A DNA stretch of 64,000 nucleotides, taken from assembly GCF_964332355.1 (NCBI RefSeq), contig NZ_OZ201293.1:2418001-2482000 (forward strand). The letters run 5' to 3'. The number at the start of each line of letters is the position of its first letter. Position 1 is the first letter of the stretch. The position numbers and the translations under genes were made by a program. Source of the DNA: Imbroritus primus. GTDB lineage: Bacteria; Pseudomonadota; Gammaproteobacteria; Burkholderiales; Burkholderiaceae. Shown here one piece after another: positions 17,050-25,149 of the stretch. A model generated the notes under the pieces. That model was not told the origin of the DNA and ran no database searches. It saw nothing but the letters and a program-made list of their open reading frames with translations.

Positions 17050-18380
17050 ATGACATTTCGATCATTGACCATTTCCTCGATGTGTTCTCGCGCTACATCG
17101 ACTCGGGATTTGGGCTGCTGCATGGCGAGGTGGCGTTTCTCACGGCCACGCTGATCGTCATCGACATGACGCTCGCCGGGTTGTTCTGGGCGATGGGCCA
17201 TGCCACCGGCCAGGGCGAGGACGTGATCGCCAAGCTGATCCGCAAGGTGCTGTACGTCGGTGCCTTCGCCTACATCATCGGCAACTTCAACATGCTGGCC
17301 AGCGTGGTGTTCCGCTCCTTCGCGGGCTTGGGCCTGACGGCCAGCGGCTCCAGCCTGAGCATGGGCAACTTCTTGCAGCCGGGACGGTTGGCCAAGGCCG
17401 GTATCGACGCAGCGGCGCCGATCCTCGACCAGATCAAGGGGCTGTCGGGCTTCCCCGAGGTGTTCATCCACCTCGCGCCCATCGTCGTACTGTTCTTCGC
17501 GTGGCTGGTGATCATCGTCAGCTTCTTCGTGTTGGCGGTGCAGCTCTTCGTCACGCTGATCGAGTTCAAGCTGACCACGCTGGCGGGCTTCGTGCTGGTG
17601 CCGTTCGCTCTCTGGAACAAGACGGCGTTCCTGGCCGAGAAGGTCTTGGGTAACGTGGTGTCGTCGGGCATCAAGGTGCTGGTGCTGGCCGTCATCGTGG
17701 GCATTGGCTCGGGCCTGTTCTCCGAGTTCAACATACCGGCAGGCTCGGAGCCCTCGATCGACCGGGCGCTGGTCATCATGCTGGCTTCGCTGTCCCTGCT
17801 GGCGCTGGGCATCTTCGGGCCGGGCATTGCAACTGGCTTGGTGTCCGGCGGGCCGCAGCTCGGCGCGGGCGCGATGGCCGGTGCCGCCATCGGCGCAGCC
17901 GGAACCGCTGTGGCGGTCGGTGCCGCGGCTACGGGCGTCGGAAGTGCCGTGGCGGCCGGGGCGCGCATGGCACCCGCCGCCGCTCGCTCGATGGCATCGA
18001 CCGCCAGCAGCGCCAGGTCGGCGTACCAGGCGGGCTCCGCTTCGGCCGGTGGCGGCCTGAAGGGTGCCGCTGCTGGCGTGGGCAATGTCGCCAAGACTGG
18101 CGCGCAGGCGGCCGGGCGGAAGGTGGCCGATGGGGCGCGCTCGATGAAGGAGCGCATGGCGGCGGCCTTTCGGCCCGATGACGCGCCAGCCTCCGGCGCC
18201 GCACCCGCCGGCCCTGACGCTGCCGGATCGGCTCCGTCTGCCGAACAACCCGCCTGGGCCAAGCGCCTGCATCGAAGGCAACAGCTCACCCATGCCGCTA
18301 CGACCGCCGCCCACACGCTGCGCGGCGGCGACGGTGGCAGCTCCAGCCAGGGGCCAAGCCTGCGTGATTCCGATTCATGA
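17046..18380 (+). CDS. trbL: TrbL, VirB6-type polytopic membrane protein
   Basis: A 444-residue protein. Residues ~25-270 hold five to six hydrophobic segments (for example FLTATLIVIDMTLAGLFWAM and IVVLFFAWLVIIVSFFVLAV), as in the TrbL/VirB6 channel component. The C-terminal ~170 residues are low-complexity, rich in Ala, Gly, Ser and Pro, and probably disordered. It forms part of the inner-membrane pore of the mating apparatus. The stop is followed within the overlap by the trbF ribosome site. Confidence 0.9.
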   Translation: MNDISIIDHFLDVFSRYIDSGFGLLHGEVAFLTATLIVIDMTLAGLFWAMGHATGQGEDVIAKLIRKVLYVGAFAYIIGNFNMLASVVFRSFAGLGLTASGSSLSMGNFLQPGRLAKAGIDAAAPILDQIKGLSGFPEVFIHLAPIVVLFFAWLVIIVSFFVLAVQLFVTLIEFKLTTLAGFVLVPFALWNKTAFLAEKVLGNVVSSGIKVLVLAVIVGIGSGLFSEFNIPAGSEPSIDRALVIMLASLSLLALGIFGPGIATGLVSGGPQLGAGAMAGAAIGAAGTAVAVGAAATGVGSAVAAGARMAPAAARSMASTASSARSAYQAGSASAGGGLKGAAAGVGNVAKTGAQAAGRKVADGARSMKERMAAAFRPDDAPASGAAPAGPDAAGSAPSAEQPAWAKRLHRRQQLTHAATTAAHTLRGGDGGSSSQGPSLRDSDS

Positions 18381-18391
18381 GGAGAACTTCC

Positions 18392-19096
18392 ATGCGATTC
18401 AAACGACCGCAGGTGCGCTACGCCGACACGCCGCAGCCTGCCACTCCGTACCAATCCGCAGCTCAGGTCTGGGACGAGCGCATCGGCTCGGCCCGCGTGC
18501 AGGCCAGGAATTGGCGCTTCTTGGCCTTTGGCTGCCTCACCTTGGCCGTGCTGATGGCCGGCGGCCTGGTCTGGCGTTCCGCGCAGTCCATCGTGACGCC
18601 CTACGTCATCGAGGTAGACAACGCGGGCCAGGTGCGTGCCGTCGGCGAAGCCGCCACGCCGTACCGGCCCAGCGATGCGCAGATTGCCTACCACCTGGGC
18701 CGCTTCATCGGCCTGGTGCGCTCGCTGTCCATCGATCCCATCGTGGTACGGCAGAACTGGCTGGATGCCTACGACTACACGACCGACAAGGGGGCGGTCG
18801 TGCTCAACGAGTACGCGCGGGTGGCCGATCCGTTCACGCGCATCGGCAAGGAGTCGGTGACGGTGCAGATCAGCAGCGTGACGCGCGCCAGCGACACGTC
18901 TTTCAACGTGCGCTGGACGGAGACGCGCTTTGTCAACGGTGCGCTGGATCGCACCGAGCGCTGGAACGCGGTGGTTTCCATCGTGCAGCAGACGCCGCGC
19001 ACCGAGCAGCGGGTGCGCAAGAACCCCTTGGGCATCTACGTCAACGGGCTGTCGTGGAGCCGCGAACTGGAAGGAAACGAAGGAGCAAAACCATGA
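18392..19096 (+). CDS. trbF: TrbF, VirB8-type scaffold protein
   Basis: A 234-residue inner-membrane protein: a cytoplasmic start (MRFKRPQVRYADTPQPATPY), one membrane span near residues 45-65, and a periplasmic NTF2-like VirB8 domain (TPYVIEVDNAGQ, FNVRWTETRF, NPLGIYVNGLSWSREL). I chose ATG 18392 because AGGAG lies eight bases upstream and MRFKRP is the usual TrbF start; an in-frame ATG at 18377 overlaps the trbL stop and is the alternative. Overlaps trbG by 4 bp. Confidence 0.9.
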   Translation: MRFKRPQVRYADTPQPATPYQSAAQVWDERIGSARVQARNWRFLAFGCLTLAVLMAGGLVWRSAQSIVTPYVIEVDNAGQVRAVGEAATPYRPSDAQIAYHLGRFIGLVRSLSIDPIVVRQNWLDAYDYTTDKGAVVLNEYARVADPFTRIGKESVTVQISSVTRASDTSFNVRWTETRFVNGALDRTERWNAVVSIVQQTPRTEQRVRKNPLGIYVNGLSWSRELEGNEGAKP

Positions 19097-20073
19097 ATGA
19101 TCTTTTCCGTAAATCCGCCTTGCCGATCATGTTGCTTGCCCTCGCGGGCTGCGCCACGCAGGGCAAGCCGCCGCCGTCCATTTCGCTCGATGAGCCGGTG
19201 CAGGCCCAGCCGCTGCCGGAGCCGCCTGCGCCGGTGGAGGTGGTGGCCGTGCCACAGGTGCTGCCGATGCCGGCGCAAATGAAACCTGTGCCGGATACCA
19301 AGCCCGCCCCAGAACCCGCCGATGAAACCGTGCGCGTGTCCCGCGCCAACGCCGAGGCGCGCATTGCACCCACGCGCGAGGGGTACGTCAACGCAATTCA
19401 GGTGTGGCCTTTCACGGATGGGGCGCTGTACCAGGTCTATGCGGCAGTGGGCCGCGTGACGGTGATCGCGCTCCAGCCCGGTGAAGATCTGGTGACGGTG
19501 GCCGCCGGCGATACCGTGCGCTGGATCGTCGGGGATACATCGAGCGGCAGCGGCGATGCGTTGCGCGTCAACGTGATGGTCAAGCCGATCCGCTCGGGGT
19601 TGAAGACGAATCTGGTCATCACGACCAGCCGCAGGACGTACCTGCTGGAGCTGACCTCGACCGAGAAGACGTGGATGGCGTCGGTGTCCTGGGAGTACCC
19701 CAAGGACAAGATGCTGGCCTTGCAGCGCCAGGCGCAGGCGGCCAGCGCCGCCGCGCCGGTCGATGCTGGCCTGTCGCTGGAGAAGATCCGTTTCCGCTAC
19801 GCGGTCAGCGGCAGCAACCCGCCGTGGAAGCCGCTGCGCGCCTTCGACGATGGCGAGAAGGTCTACATCCAGTTCCCCGCTGGCATCGCGCAAGGCGAGT
19901 TGCCGCCGCTGTTCGTCATCGGCGCGCAGGGCGATGGGCAACTGGTGAATTACCGCTTCCGCTCGCCGTACTACATCGTGGATCGCCTGTTCGGCGCGGC
20001 CGAGTTGCGCCTGGGCGGTGACAAGGGCGATGTGGTTCGGATCGAGCGCACGGACGGAACGCGGAGGAACTGA
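19093..20073 (+). CDS. trbG: TrbG, VirB9-type outer-membrane-complex protein
   Basis: A 326-residue protein with a lipoprotein-like signal (LLALAGC, lipobox Cys near residue 20), a proline-rich spacer (residues ~25-75) and a VirB9/CagX domain whose conserved blocks include IQVWPFTDGALYQVYAAVGR, TWMASVSWEYP and a late FDDGEKVYIQFP. With TrbI it forms the periplasmic and outer-membrane core of the channel. It overlaps trbF by 4 bp and is followed 2 bp later by trbI. Confidence 0.92.
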   Translation: MNDLFRKSALPIMLLALAGCATQGKPPPSISLDEPVQAQPLPEPPAPVEVVAVPQVLPMPAQMKPVPDTKPAPEPADETVRVSRANAEARIAPTREGYVNAIQVWPFTDGALYQVYAAVGRVTVIALQPGEDLVTVAAGDTVRWIVGDTSSGSGDALRVNVMVKPIRSGLKTNLVITTSRRTYLLELTSTEKTWMASVSWEYPKDKMLALQRQAQAASAAAPVDAGLSLEKIRFRYAVSGSNPPWKPLRAFDDGEKVYIQFPAGIAQGELPPLFVIGAQGDGQLVNYRFRSPYYIVDRLFGAAELRLGGDKGDVVRIERTDGTRRN

Positions 20074-20075
20074 CC

Positions 20076-21335
20076 ATGAGCCAGGACGACTCCCCTGATC
20101 TTGCGGCGCAGGCGGGCAAGGTCGCGCCCGAGGCGGTGGCGCTGCGCGCCCAGCCGCGCCCGGTAACGCGCCTGAACCGGCGCACCTTGGCCATGCTCAC
20201 CGGCGGCCTGTCGGTCGCCGTGCTGGGAGCCACGATCTGGTCATTGCAGTCACATCGGCGCGGCGCAGGCGAGCGGACCGAGCTGTACAACGTCGATCGC
20301 GTGTCGAAGTCTGAAGGGCTGGATGGCTTGCCCTCCGACTACTCCAAGCTGCCGAAGGTGCCGGAGCTGGGGCCGCCGCTGCCCGGCGACCTTGGCCCGG
20401 CCATCGTGAAGTCGCAGCAGCCGGTGACGCCGACCTATGCGCCACCGGGTCATGACCCGGAGGATGCGCGGCGCAAGGAGGCCGAAGCAGCCGCAGCCTC
20501 GTCGGTGTTTTTCCGCTCAGGCACTCCCGGCAAGACCGCAGCGCCAGCGACCGCGCAAGCAGCTGGCCCGGCATCGGCCTTGGCGGGCTTCGACCCGCTG
20601 GCCGCTGGCCCGGCCTCGACGGCGGCCCAGCCTGCCGACCCAACCGCCGTGCAGAACCGGCAAAACCAGAAAGAGGCTTTCCTGAAAGGCGCCTCTACGG
20701 AAACCCGTAATTCCACCAGTCTGCAAATGCCGTCCTCGCCGTATCAGGTCATGGCGGGAACGGTGATCGCCGGTGCGCTGGTGACGGGCATCAAGTCTGA
20801 TTTGCCGGGCGACGTGATCGCCACGGTGACGGAGCCGGTCTACGACACGGCGACGGGCAAGTTCCTGCTGATCCCGCAGGGATCGCGCATCCTGGGCAAG
20901 TACAACAGCCAGGTGAGCTACGGGCAAAGCCGCGTGCAGGTGGTGTGGAACCGAATCATCCTGCCGGACACGTCTTCGCTGAAGCTCGACAACCTCGCGG
21001 GCACCGATCCGGCCGGCTATGCCGGCCTGGAGGATGGTGTCGATTGGCACTGGGATCGCGTCTTTGCCGGTGCGGCGCTGACCACATTGCTGGGCGTGGG
21101 TGCCGAGCTGGCCGCGCCGGAGAACCGGCAGAACGGCAACCGCATCGTGATCGCTGGGCGCGACAGCGCACAAGACAGCATCAACCAGGTGGGCCAGGAG
21201 ATGACCAGGCGCAACATGAACATCCAGCCGACTTTGACGGAGCGGCCGGGCCTGCCGGTGCGGATCATCGTCAACCGCGATCTGGTGCTGCGACCGTACC
21301 AGCCAATGTTCTTCAACCGGGGAGCAATGCGATGA
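20076..21335 (+). CDS. trbI: TrbI, VirB10-type core-complex protein
   Basis: A 419-residue protein spanning the envelope: a cytoplasmic N-terminus, one membrane helix (residues ~40-58, LAMLTGGLSVAVLGATIWSL), a long Pro/Ala-rich periplasmic linker and a C-terminal VirB10 beta-barrel domain. That domain includes YQVMAGTVIAGALVTGI, LIPQGSRILGKYNSQ and a late QPTLTERPGLPVRIIVNRDL. It connects inner-membrane energy to the outer-membrane pore. It overlaps the DUF2274 gene by 4 bp. Confidence 0.93.
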   Translation: MSQDDSPDLAAQAGKVAPEAVALRAQPRPVTRLNRRTLAMLTGGLSVAVLGATIWSLQSHRRGAGERTELYNVDRVSKSEGLDGLPSDYSKLPKVPELGPPLPGDLGPAIVKSQQPVTPTYAPPGHDPEDARRKEAEAAAASSVFFRSGTPGKTAAPATAQAAGPASALAGFDPLAAGPASTAAQPADPTAVQNRQNQKEAFLKGASTETRNSTSLQMPSSPYQVMAGTVIAGALVTGIKSDLPGDVIATVTEPVYDTATGKFLLIPQGSRILGKYNSQVSYGQSRVQVVWNRIILPDTSSLKLDNLAGTDPAGYAGLEDGVDWHWDRVFAGAALTTLLGVGAELAAPENRQNGNRIVIAGRDSAQDSINQVGQEMTRRNMNIQPTLTERPGLPVRIIVNRDLVLRPYQPMFFNRGAMR

Positions 21336-21577
21336 ACACCACCAAGAAGCTGCGGCTCGGGCCGCTTCCCAAGACTGAGAGCACGAAGCTCACGTTCTCG
21401 TGCCCGGCCAGCCTCAAGGCCGACCTCGACTGCTACGCCGCGCTGCACGCTCAAGCGTATGGCGAGGTGGTCGATGCCATGACGCTGATTCCGTACATGC
21501 TGGAAGCCTTCATGGCGGGGGACAGGGGATTCAGGAAGGGCTCGGCGATACGGAGCGCGCCAACGAAACCGGCCTGA
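21332..21577 (+). CDS. DUF2274 family protein, last gene of the trb operon
   Basis: An 81-residue protein with the DUF2274 pattern (KLRLGPLPKTESTKLTFSCP, LDCYAALHAQAYGE, LIPYMLEAFMAGDRGF). Genes of this family typically end trb operons of Tn4371-type ICEs and related plasmids. The LTFSCPASLKADLD part is compatible with a ribbon-helix-helix fold, so DNA binding is possible but not established. It overlaps trbI by 4 bp; a strong hairpin follows 31 bp after the stop. Confidence 0.82.
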   Translation: MNTTKKLRLGPLPKTESTKLTFSCPASLKADLDCYAALHAQAYGEVVDAMTLIPYMLEAFMAGDRGFRKGSAIRSAPTKPA

Positions 21578-21608
21578 TGGCGTCGCGTGCCATCCAACGG
21601 CATTCATC

Positions 21609-21635
21609 GAACGCGCAGCCTTCGGCTGCGCGTTC
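21609..21635 (+). terminator. Terminator hairpin of the traG-trb operon
   Basis: A perfect 12-bp inverted repeat, GAACGCGCAGCC and GGCTGCGCGTTC, separated by TTC. The following bases are only moderately T-rich (TTCGTTCT). It stands just after the last trb-operon gene, and no gene follows for about 500 bp. Confidence 0.65.
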
Positions 21636-21866
21636 TTCGTTCTGGATGCTGCGAAGCCACTTGGGCTATCATGGTGCGACAAGCCCGCCGCCTCCCGGCA
21701 ATCCAGCACGACCAAGTGCGATCCGGCTTTCTCTCCCGACGCTCTTATGTGGCACCTAGCCCACGACGCAGCAGTCACTTCAAGTGGCCCAAAACAGAGC
21801 TAACCTATTGCCCTGCTTATGATTTCAAACCCTGGAAATTCCGGGCCAGGGCTTGACATGAGCAAT

Positions 21867-21947
21867 TTTTTGTTGCCTGCTGTTTGTCACCACCGTTTTG
21901 TCACCGCTGTTTGTTAGCAACCGCTTGTTGCCCCCTGTTTGCTAACC
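21867..21947. repeat. Degenerate ~14-bp repeat array at the ICE right junction
   Basis: Five to six imperfect copies of a TGTTTGTCACC-like unit start near 21867, 21881, 21895, 21909, 21925 and 21936, mostly 12-15 bp apart. Examples are TGTTTGTCACC (21881), GTTTTGTCACC (21895) and TGTTTGCTAACC (21936). A hairpin CCCTGG/CCAGGG (21830-21851) lies just left. The rest of the 551-bp gap (21578-22128) shows no gene. Iterated sites like this often bind recombination or regulatory proteins; that role is inference. Confidence 0.5.
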
Positions 21948-22128
21948 GGTAGCAGGCCACTCTGCTGCCAATCGCACGACCCCTTTAATGCCACGGCTCT
22001 CGTGGGCACCACACCGGAGGCCGACCAACCCGCCCGCTGGAAAGTCATACCAGGCATCCCGGCCGTCGCGAGGCAAGCCCGCCGCGCATCGCATACCATC
22101 TACCGGTCTGCTGTAGAGGAAACGCCAG

Positions 22129-22398
22129 ATGAACATTGCCGTCTTTGACACTCATGTTCTGCGGCCCGACGGACGCATGATGCATTTCGACATCGTCGTG
22201 CGCGACCAGGAGCCGGACAGGAACAAGGATGCCGTGCTCACGCATGCACACCGCTACCTCAGGGCGAAAGGCATCCCCGCCGATACCCTGCAGGCCCAGG
22301 AGTGCCGCTTCTGCCATGCGGGATTTGCCTCGCCCTCGGTCGAGGCGGAAATCAACCGCATTGGCTTTGCGATCTTCGAGCTGCAGAACTGCGATTGA
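22129..22398 (+). CDS. DUF2024 family protein
   Basis: An 89-residue protein matching the DUF2024 pattern: it starts MNIAVFDTHVLRPDGRMMHF, includes QECRFCHAGFASPSVEAEI with a CxxCH-like segment, and ends in FAIFELQNCD. The family is small, widespread in proteobacteria and has no established function. A GAGGAAA ribosome site precedes the ATG by 9 bp. I take it as the first chromosomal gene right of the ICE. Confidence 0.78.
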   Translation: MNIAVFDTHVLRPDGRMMHFDIVVRDQEPDRNKDAVLTHAHRYLRAKGIPADTLQAQECRFCHAGFASPSVEAEINRIGFAIFELQNCD

Positions 22399-22593
22399 GC
22401 CGGCGCCCCCTTCTACGTCGCATGCCGGGACATGATCGGGGTTCATCCGTGAGGACGTGCGGCCTGCAGACACCGCGCAGATGCGCAACCGGCCCATCCT
22501 GAGTTACACTGAACCCCGCTGGCCAGCCACAGTGCGGCCTGGAGACTGAATCAACCCGCCTAATACGGGCCTGCGCACACGGCCCATCCAGAC

Positions 22594-24207
22594 ATGATGA
22601 ATTTCGATGTGGCCATCGTCGGCAGCGGCCTGGCCGGACTGACCGTTGCCCTGCAACTCGCCGCGACCCGCAAGGTTGCCATCATCAGCAAGCGTACGTT
22701 GTCGGAAGGGGCTAGCGACTGGGCTCAGGGCGGGATCGCCGCCGTGCTCGATTCCAGCGACAGCCACGCCAACCATATCGACGACACATTGACGGCCGGC
22801 GCCGGGCTGTGCGACGAAGCCGCCACGCGCTACATCGTGGAGCACGCACGCGAGGCCATCGAGTGGCTGATCGAACTGGGCGTGCCCTTCACGCCCGATA
22901 CCCAGGCGGAACTGGGCTTCCATCTCACGCGGGAAGGTGGACATAGCCACCGCCGCATCATCCACGCAGCCGATGCCACCGGGCATGCCGTGGTATCGAC
23001 CCTCATCGAGAAGGTACGCCAGCACCCGAACATCACATTGCTGGAGCAGCATTTCGCAGTCGACCTGATCACCTCCGCCAAGCTAGGCCTGCCGGGCAAC
23101 CAGTGCTACGGGCTGTACGTGCTGGACGATGCAAACGAGGAAGTGATCACCATCACGGCCAGCCAGACGGTGCTCGCCACGGGCGGCGCGGGCAAGGTGT
23201 ACCTGTACACCACCAACCCGGACACCGCGACCGGCGACGGTACGGCAATGGCGTGGCGGGCAGGTTGCCGCGTGGCCAACATGGAATTCATCCAGTTCCA
23301 CCCGACCTGTCTCTATCACCCGTTTGCCAAGTCGTTCCTGATTTCGGAAGCAGTACGCGGCGAAGGTGGCCTGCTGAAGCTGCCGGACGGCACGCGCTTC
23401 ATGCCGGCGCATGATCCACGCGCGGAGCTGGCGCCGCGCGACATCGTCGCCCGCGCCATCGACTTCGAGATCAAGAAGCGCGGCCTCGACTGTGTGTTGC
23501 TGGATATCACCCACCAGCCGCCGGAGTTCCTGAAGGAACACTTCCCCACGATCTACGCCCGCTGCCTGGAACTGGGCATCGACATCACGCGCCAGCCTAT
23601 CCCGGTGGTACCGGCAGCGCACTACACCTGCGGCGGCATCATTACCGACACACTGGGTCGCACCGACATCGGCCACCTCTACGCGGTGGGCGAAACCGCC
23701 TATACCGGGCTGCATGGCGCCAACCGCCTCGCCAGCAACTCATTGCTGGAATGCATGGTGATCGGCCGCGCCGCAGCCCACGATATCCTTGCGCATCCGC
23801 CCGAGGCGTGCCCCGACATCACGTTGCCGGCGTGGGATGAAAGCCGTGTCAGCGATCCTGATGAAGAGGTGGTGGTCTCGCACAACTGGGACGAGTTGCG
23901 CCGCATGATGTGGAACTACGTCGGCATCGTACGCACCAACAAGCGCCTGGAACGGGCACAGCACCGCATCCATCTGCTACGCGAAGAGATTGCCGAGTAC
24001 TACGCCAACTTCCGGGTCAGCCGCGATCTGCTGGAGTTGCGCAATCTGGTGGAAGTCGCGTCGCTGATCGTCGACAGCGCGCTGTCACGCCACGAAAGCC
24101 GCGGGTTGCACTTCAGCCGCGACTATGCCGATACCTTGCCCAAGGCGCTGCCGACCGTGCGGCAGCCCAGTCATCGCAAGGCCGGGCGGTCGACGATCAA
24201 GCACTAG
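22594..24207 (+). CDS. nadB: L-aspartate oxidase
   Basis: A 537-residue flavoprotein that oxidises L-aspartate to iminoaspartate, the first step of de novo NAD synthesis. The Rossmann FAD motif VGSGLAGLTVAL lies at residues ~9-20, the succinate-dehydrogenase-like SDWAQGGIAAVLD segment near residue 45, and the active-site region with HYTCGGI near residue 347. The C-terminal helical domain (RLERAQHRIHLLREE) is complete. The start is a double ATG at 22594. It is convergent with nadC-nadA, so the pathway is complete here but split over two transcripts. Confidence 0.95.
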   Translation: MMNFDVAIVGSGLAGLTVALQLAATRKVAIISKRTLSEGASDWAQGGIAAVLDSSDSHANHIDDTLTAGAGLCDEAATRYIVEHAREAIEWLIELGVPFTPDTQAELGFHLTREGGHSHRRIIHAADATGHAVVSTLIEKVRQHPNITLLEQHFAVDLITSAKLGLPGNQCYGLYVLDDANEEVITITASQTVLATGGAGKVYLYTTNPDTATGDGTAMAWRAGCRVANMEFIQFHPTCLYHPFAKSFLISEAVRGEGGLLKLPDGTRFMPAHDPRAELAPRDIVARAIDFEIKKRGLDCVLLDITHQPPEFLKEHFPTIYARCLELGIDITRQPIPVVPAAHYTCGGIITDTLGRTDIGHLYAVGETAYTGLHGANRLASNSLLECMVIGRAAAHDILAHPPEACPDITLPAWDESRVSDPDEEVVVSHNWDELRRMMWNYVGIVRTNKRLERAQHRIHLLREEIAEYYANFRVSRDLLELRNLVEVASLIVDSALSRHESRGLHFSRDYADTLPKALPTVRQPSHRKAGRSTIKH

Positions 24208-24282
24208 CCACTGGCGGGCACGGTAGCCTGCGAATTGGCCACAGCGTTGGCCGATGAATGCACCGGCGAGTCAACTGGCGCA

Positions 24283-25149
24283 TTAACCGACAACGCGCAG
24301 CGAATAGTCGGTGGCCTTGATGTCTTTCGTCAGGCTGCCGACCGAGATCCGGTCGACACCGGTTTCGGCAAAGCCACGAATGGTGTCGATATTCACCCCG
24401 CCCGAGACTTCCAGCAGGGCCCGGCCAGCGTTGCGCCGTACAGCTTCGACCATCTGCTCGCGCGTGAAATTGTCGATCAGCACCGAGGTCGCACCGGCGG
24501 CCAGGGCCTCGTCGAGCTGCTCCAGCGTCTCGACCTCGACCTGGACCGGCACGTCGCGCCCCAGCGCATAGGCCGCGCGCACGGCTGCCGTGACGCCACC
24601 AGCCGCGGCAATATGGTTTTCCTTGATCAGGATGCCGTCATACAGCGCCAGACGCTGATTGTCACCGCCGCCGATCCGTACCGCATACTTCTGCGCCAGC
24701 CGCAGGCCTGGCAGGGTCTTGCGCGTATCGAGCACGCGCGCCCGCGTACCGGCAATGACCTGGGCATAGCGATGAGTCGCCGTCGCCACGCCGGACAGCA
24801 GCTGCAGGAAATTCAGCGAAGGCCGTTCGGCCGTGAGCAATGAACGCGCAGGCCCGCTGATTTCGCAGACCACGGTATCCGGCTGGAGGGCGGCACCCTC
24901 TTCTTGCAACCAGCGTACTTCAAGGGCCTGATCGACCGCGCGCATGCACGCATCGAACCAGGGCCGGCCGCACAGCACAGCAGCTTCGCGCACCAGTACG
25001 CGTGCCTGCACGATGCTGTCCGCAGGGACCAGCAAGCCTGTGACATCGCCGGTACCTACGTCCTCGGCAATTGCCGCGGCGACGTTGCCGGCCAAAGCGG
25101 CCTGCAGGGCCGGACCATAGGATGCAAAGATGGTGTCTGCTGTGCTCAT
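24283..25149 (-). CDS. nadC: Nicotinate-nucleotide pyrophosphorylase (quinolinate phosphoribosyltransferase)
   Basis: A 288-residue enzyme converting quinolinate and PRPP to nicotinate mononucleotide, CO2 and pyrophosphate. Visible motifs are EDVGTGDVTG near the start, the DTRKTLPGLR loop, IKENHIAAAGG, VEVETLEQLDEAL and the late LEVSGGVNIDTIRGFAETGVD strand. Length is normal for the family. Its ATG overlaps the nadA stop by 4 bp, so nadA and nadC are translationally coupled. Confidence 0.95.
   Translation of the reverse strand: MSTADTIFASYGPALQAALAGNVAAAIAEDVGTGDVTGLLVPADSIVQARVLVREAAVLCGRPWFDACMRAVDQALEVRWLQEEGAALQPDTVVCEISGPARSLLTAERPSLNFLQLLSGVATATHRYAQVIAGTRARVLDTRKTLPGLRLAQKYAVRIGGGDNQRLALYDGILIKENHIAAAGGVTAAVRAAYALGRDVPVQVEVETLEQLDEALAAGATSVLIDNFTREQMVEAVRRNAGRALLEVSGGVNIDTIRGFAETGVDRISVGSLTKDIKATDYSLRVVG

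Larger units (their letters stand above)
1..21950 (+). mobile_element. Right-hand part of a Tn4371-family ICE with czc cargo
   Basis: The gene order LysR, EexN lipoprotein, traG, CopG-like protein, trbB-C-D-E-J, lipoprotein, trbL-F-G-I and DUF2274 is the conserved conjugation module of Tn4371-type ICEs, which carry accessory genes just before this block. Here the cargo is a czc metal-efflux operon. The integrase, replication/partition and relaxase end lies left of the window. The right limit is inferred: the last ICE gene stops at 21577 and the first chromosomal gene starts at 22129. Family knowledge suggests a short att of the TTTTTCAT type, but I find no exact copy, so the end given is approximate (error up to about 150 bp). 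Confidence 0.8.

Noticed and set aside
21855..21875. Exact Tn4371-type attachment site
   Set aside because: ATGAGCAATTTTTTG only loosely resembles the short att that I recall for the family (TTTTTCAT); there is no exact match, so the ICE end is left approximate.
21867..21947. CRISPR-like array
   Set aside because: Units are ~11-14 bp, degenerate and have almost no spacers; there are no cas genes.
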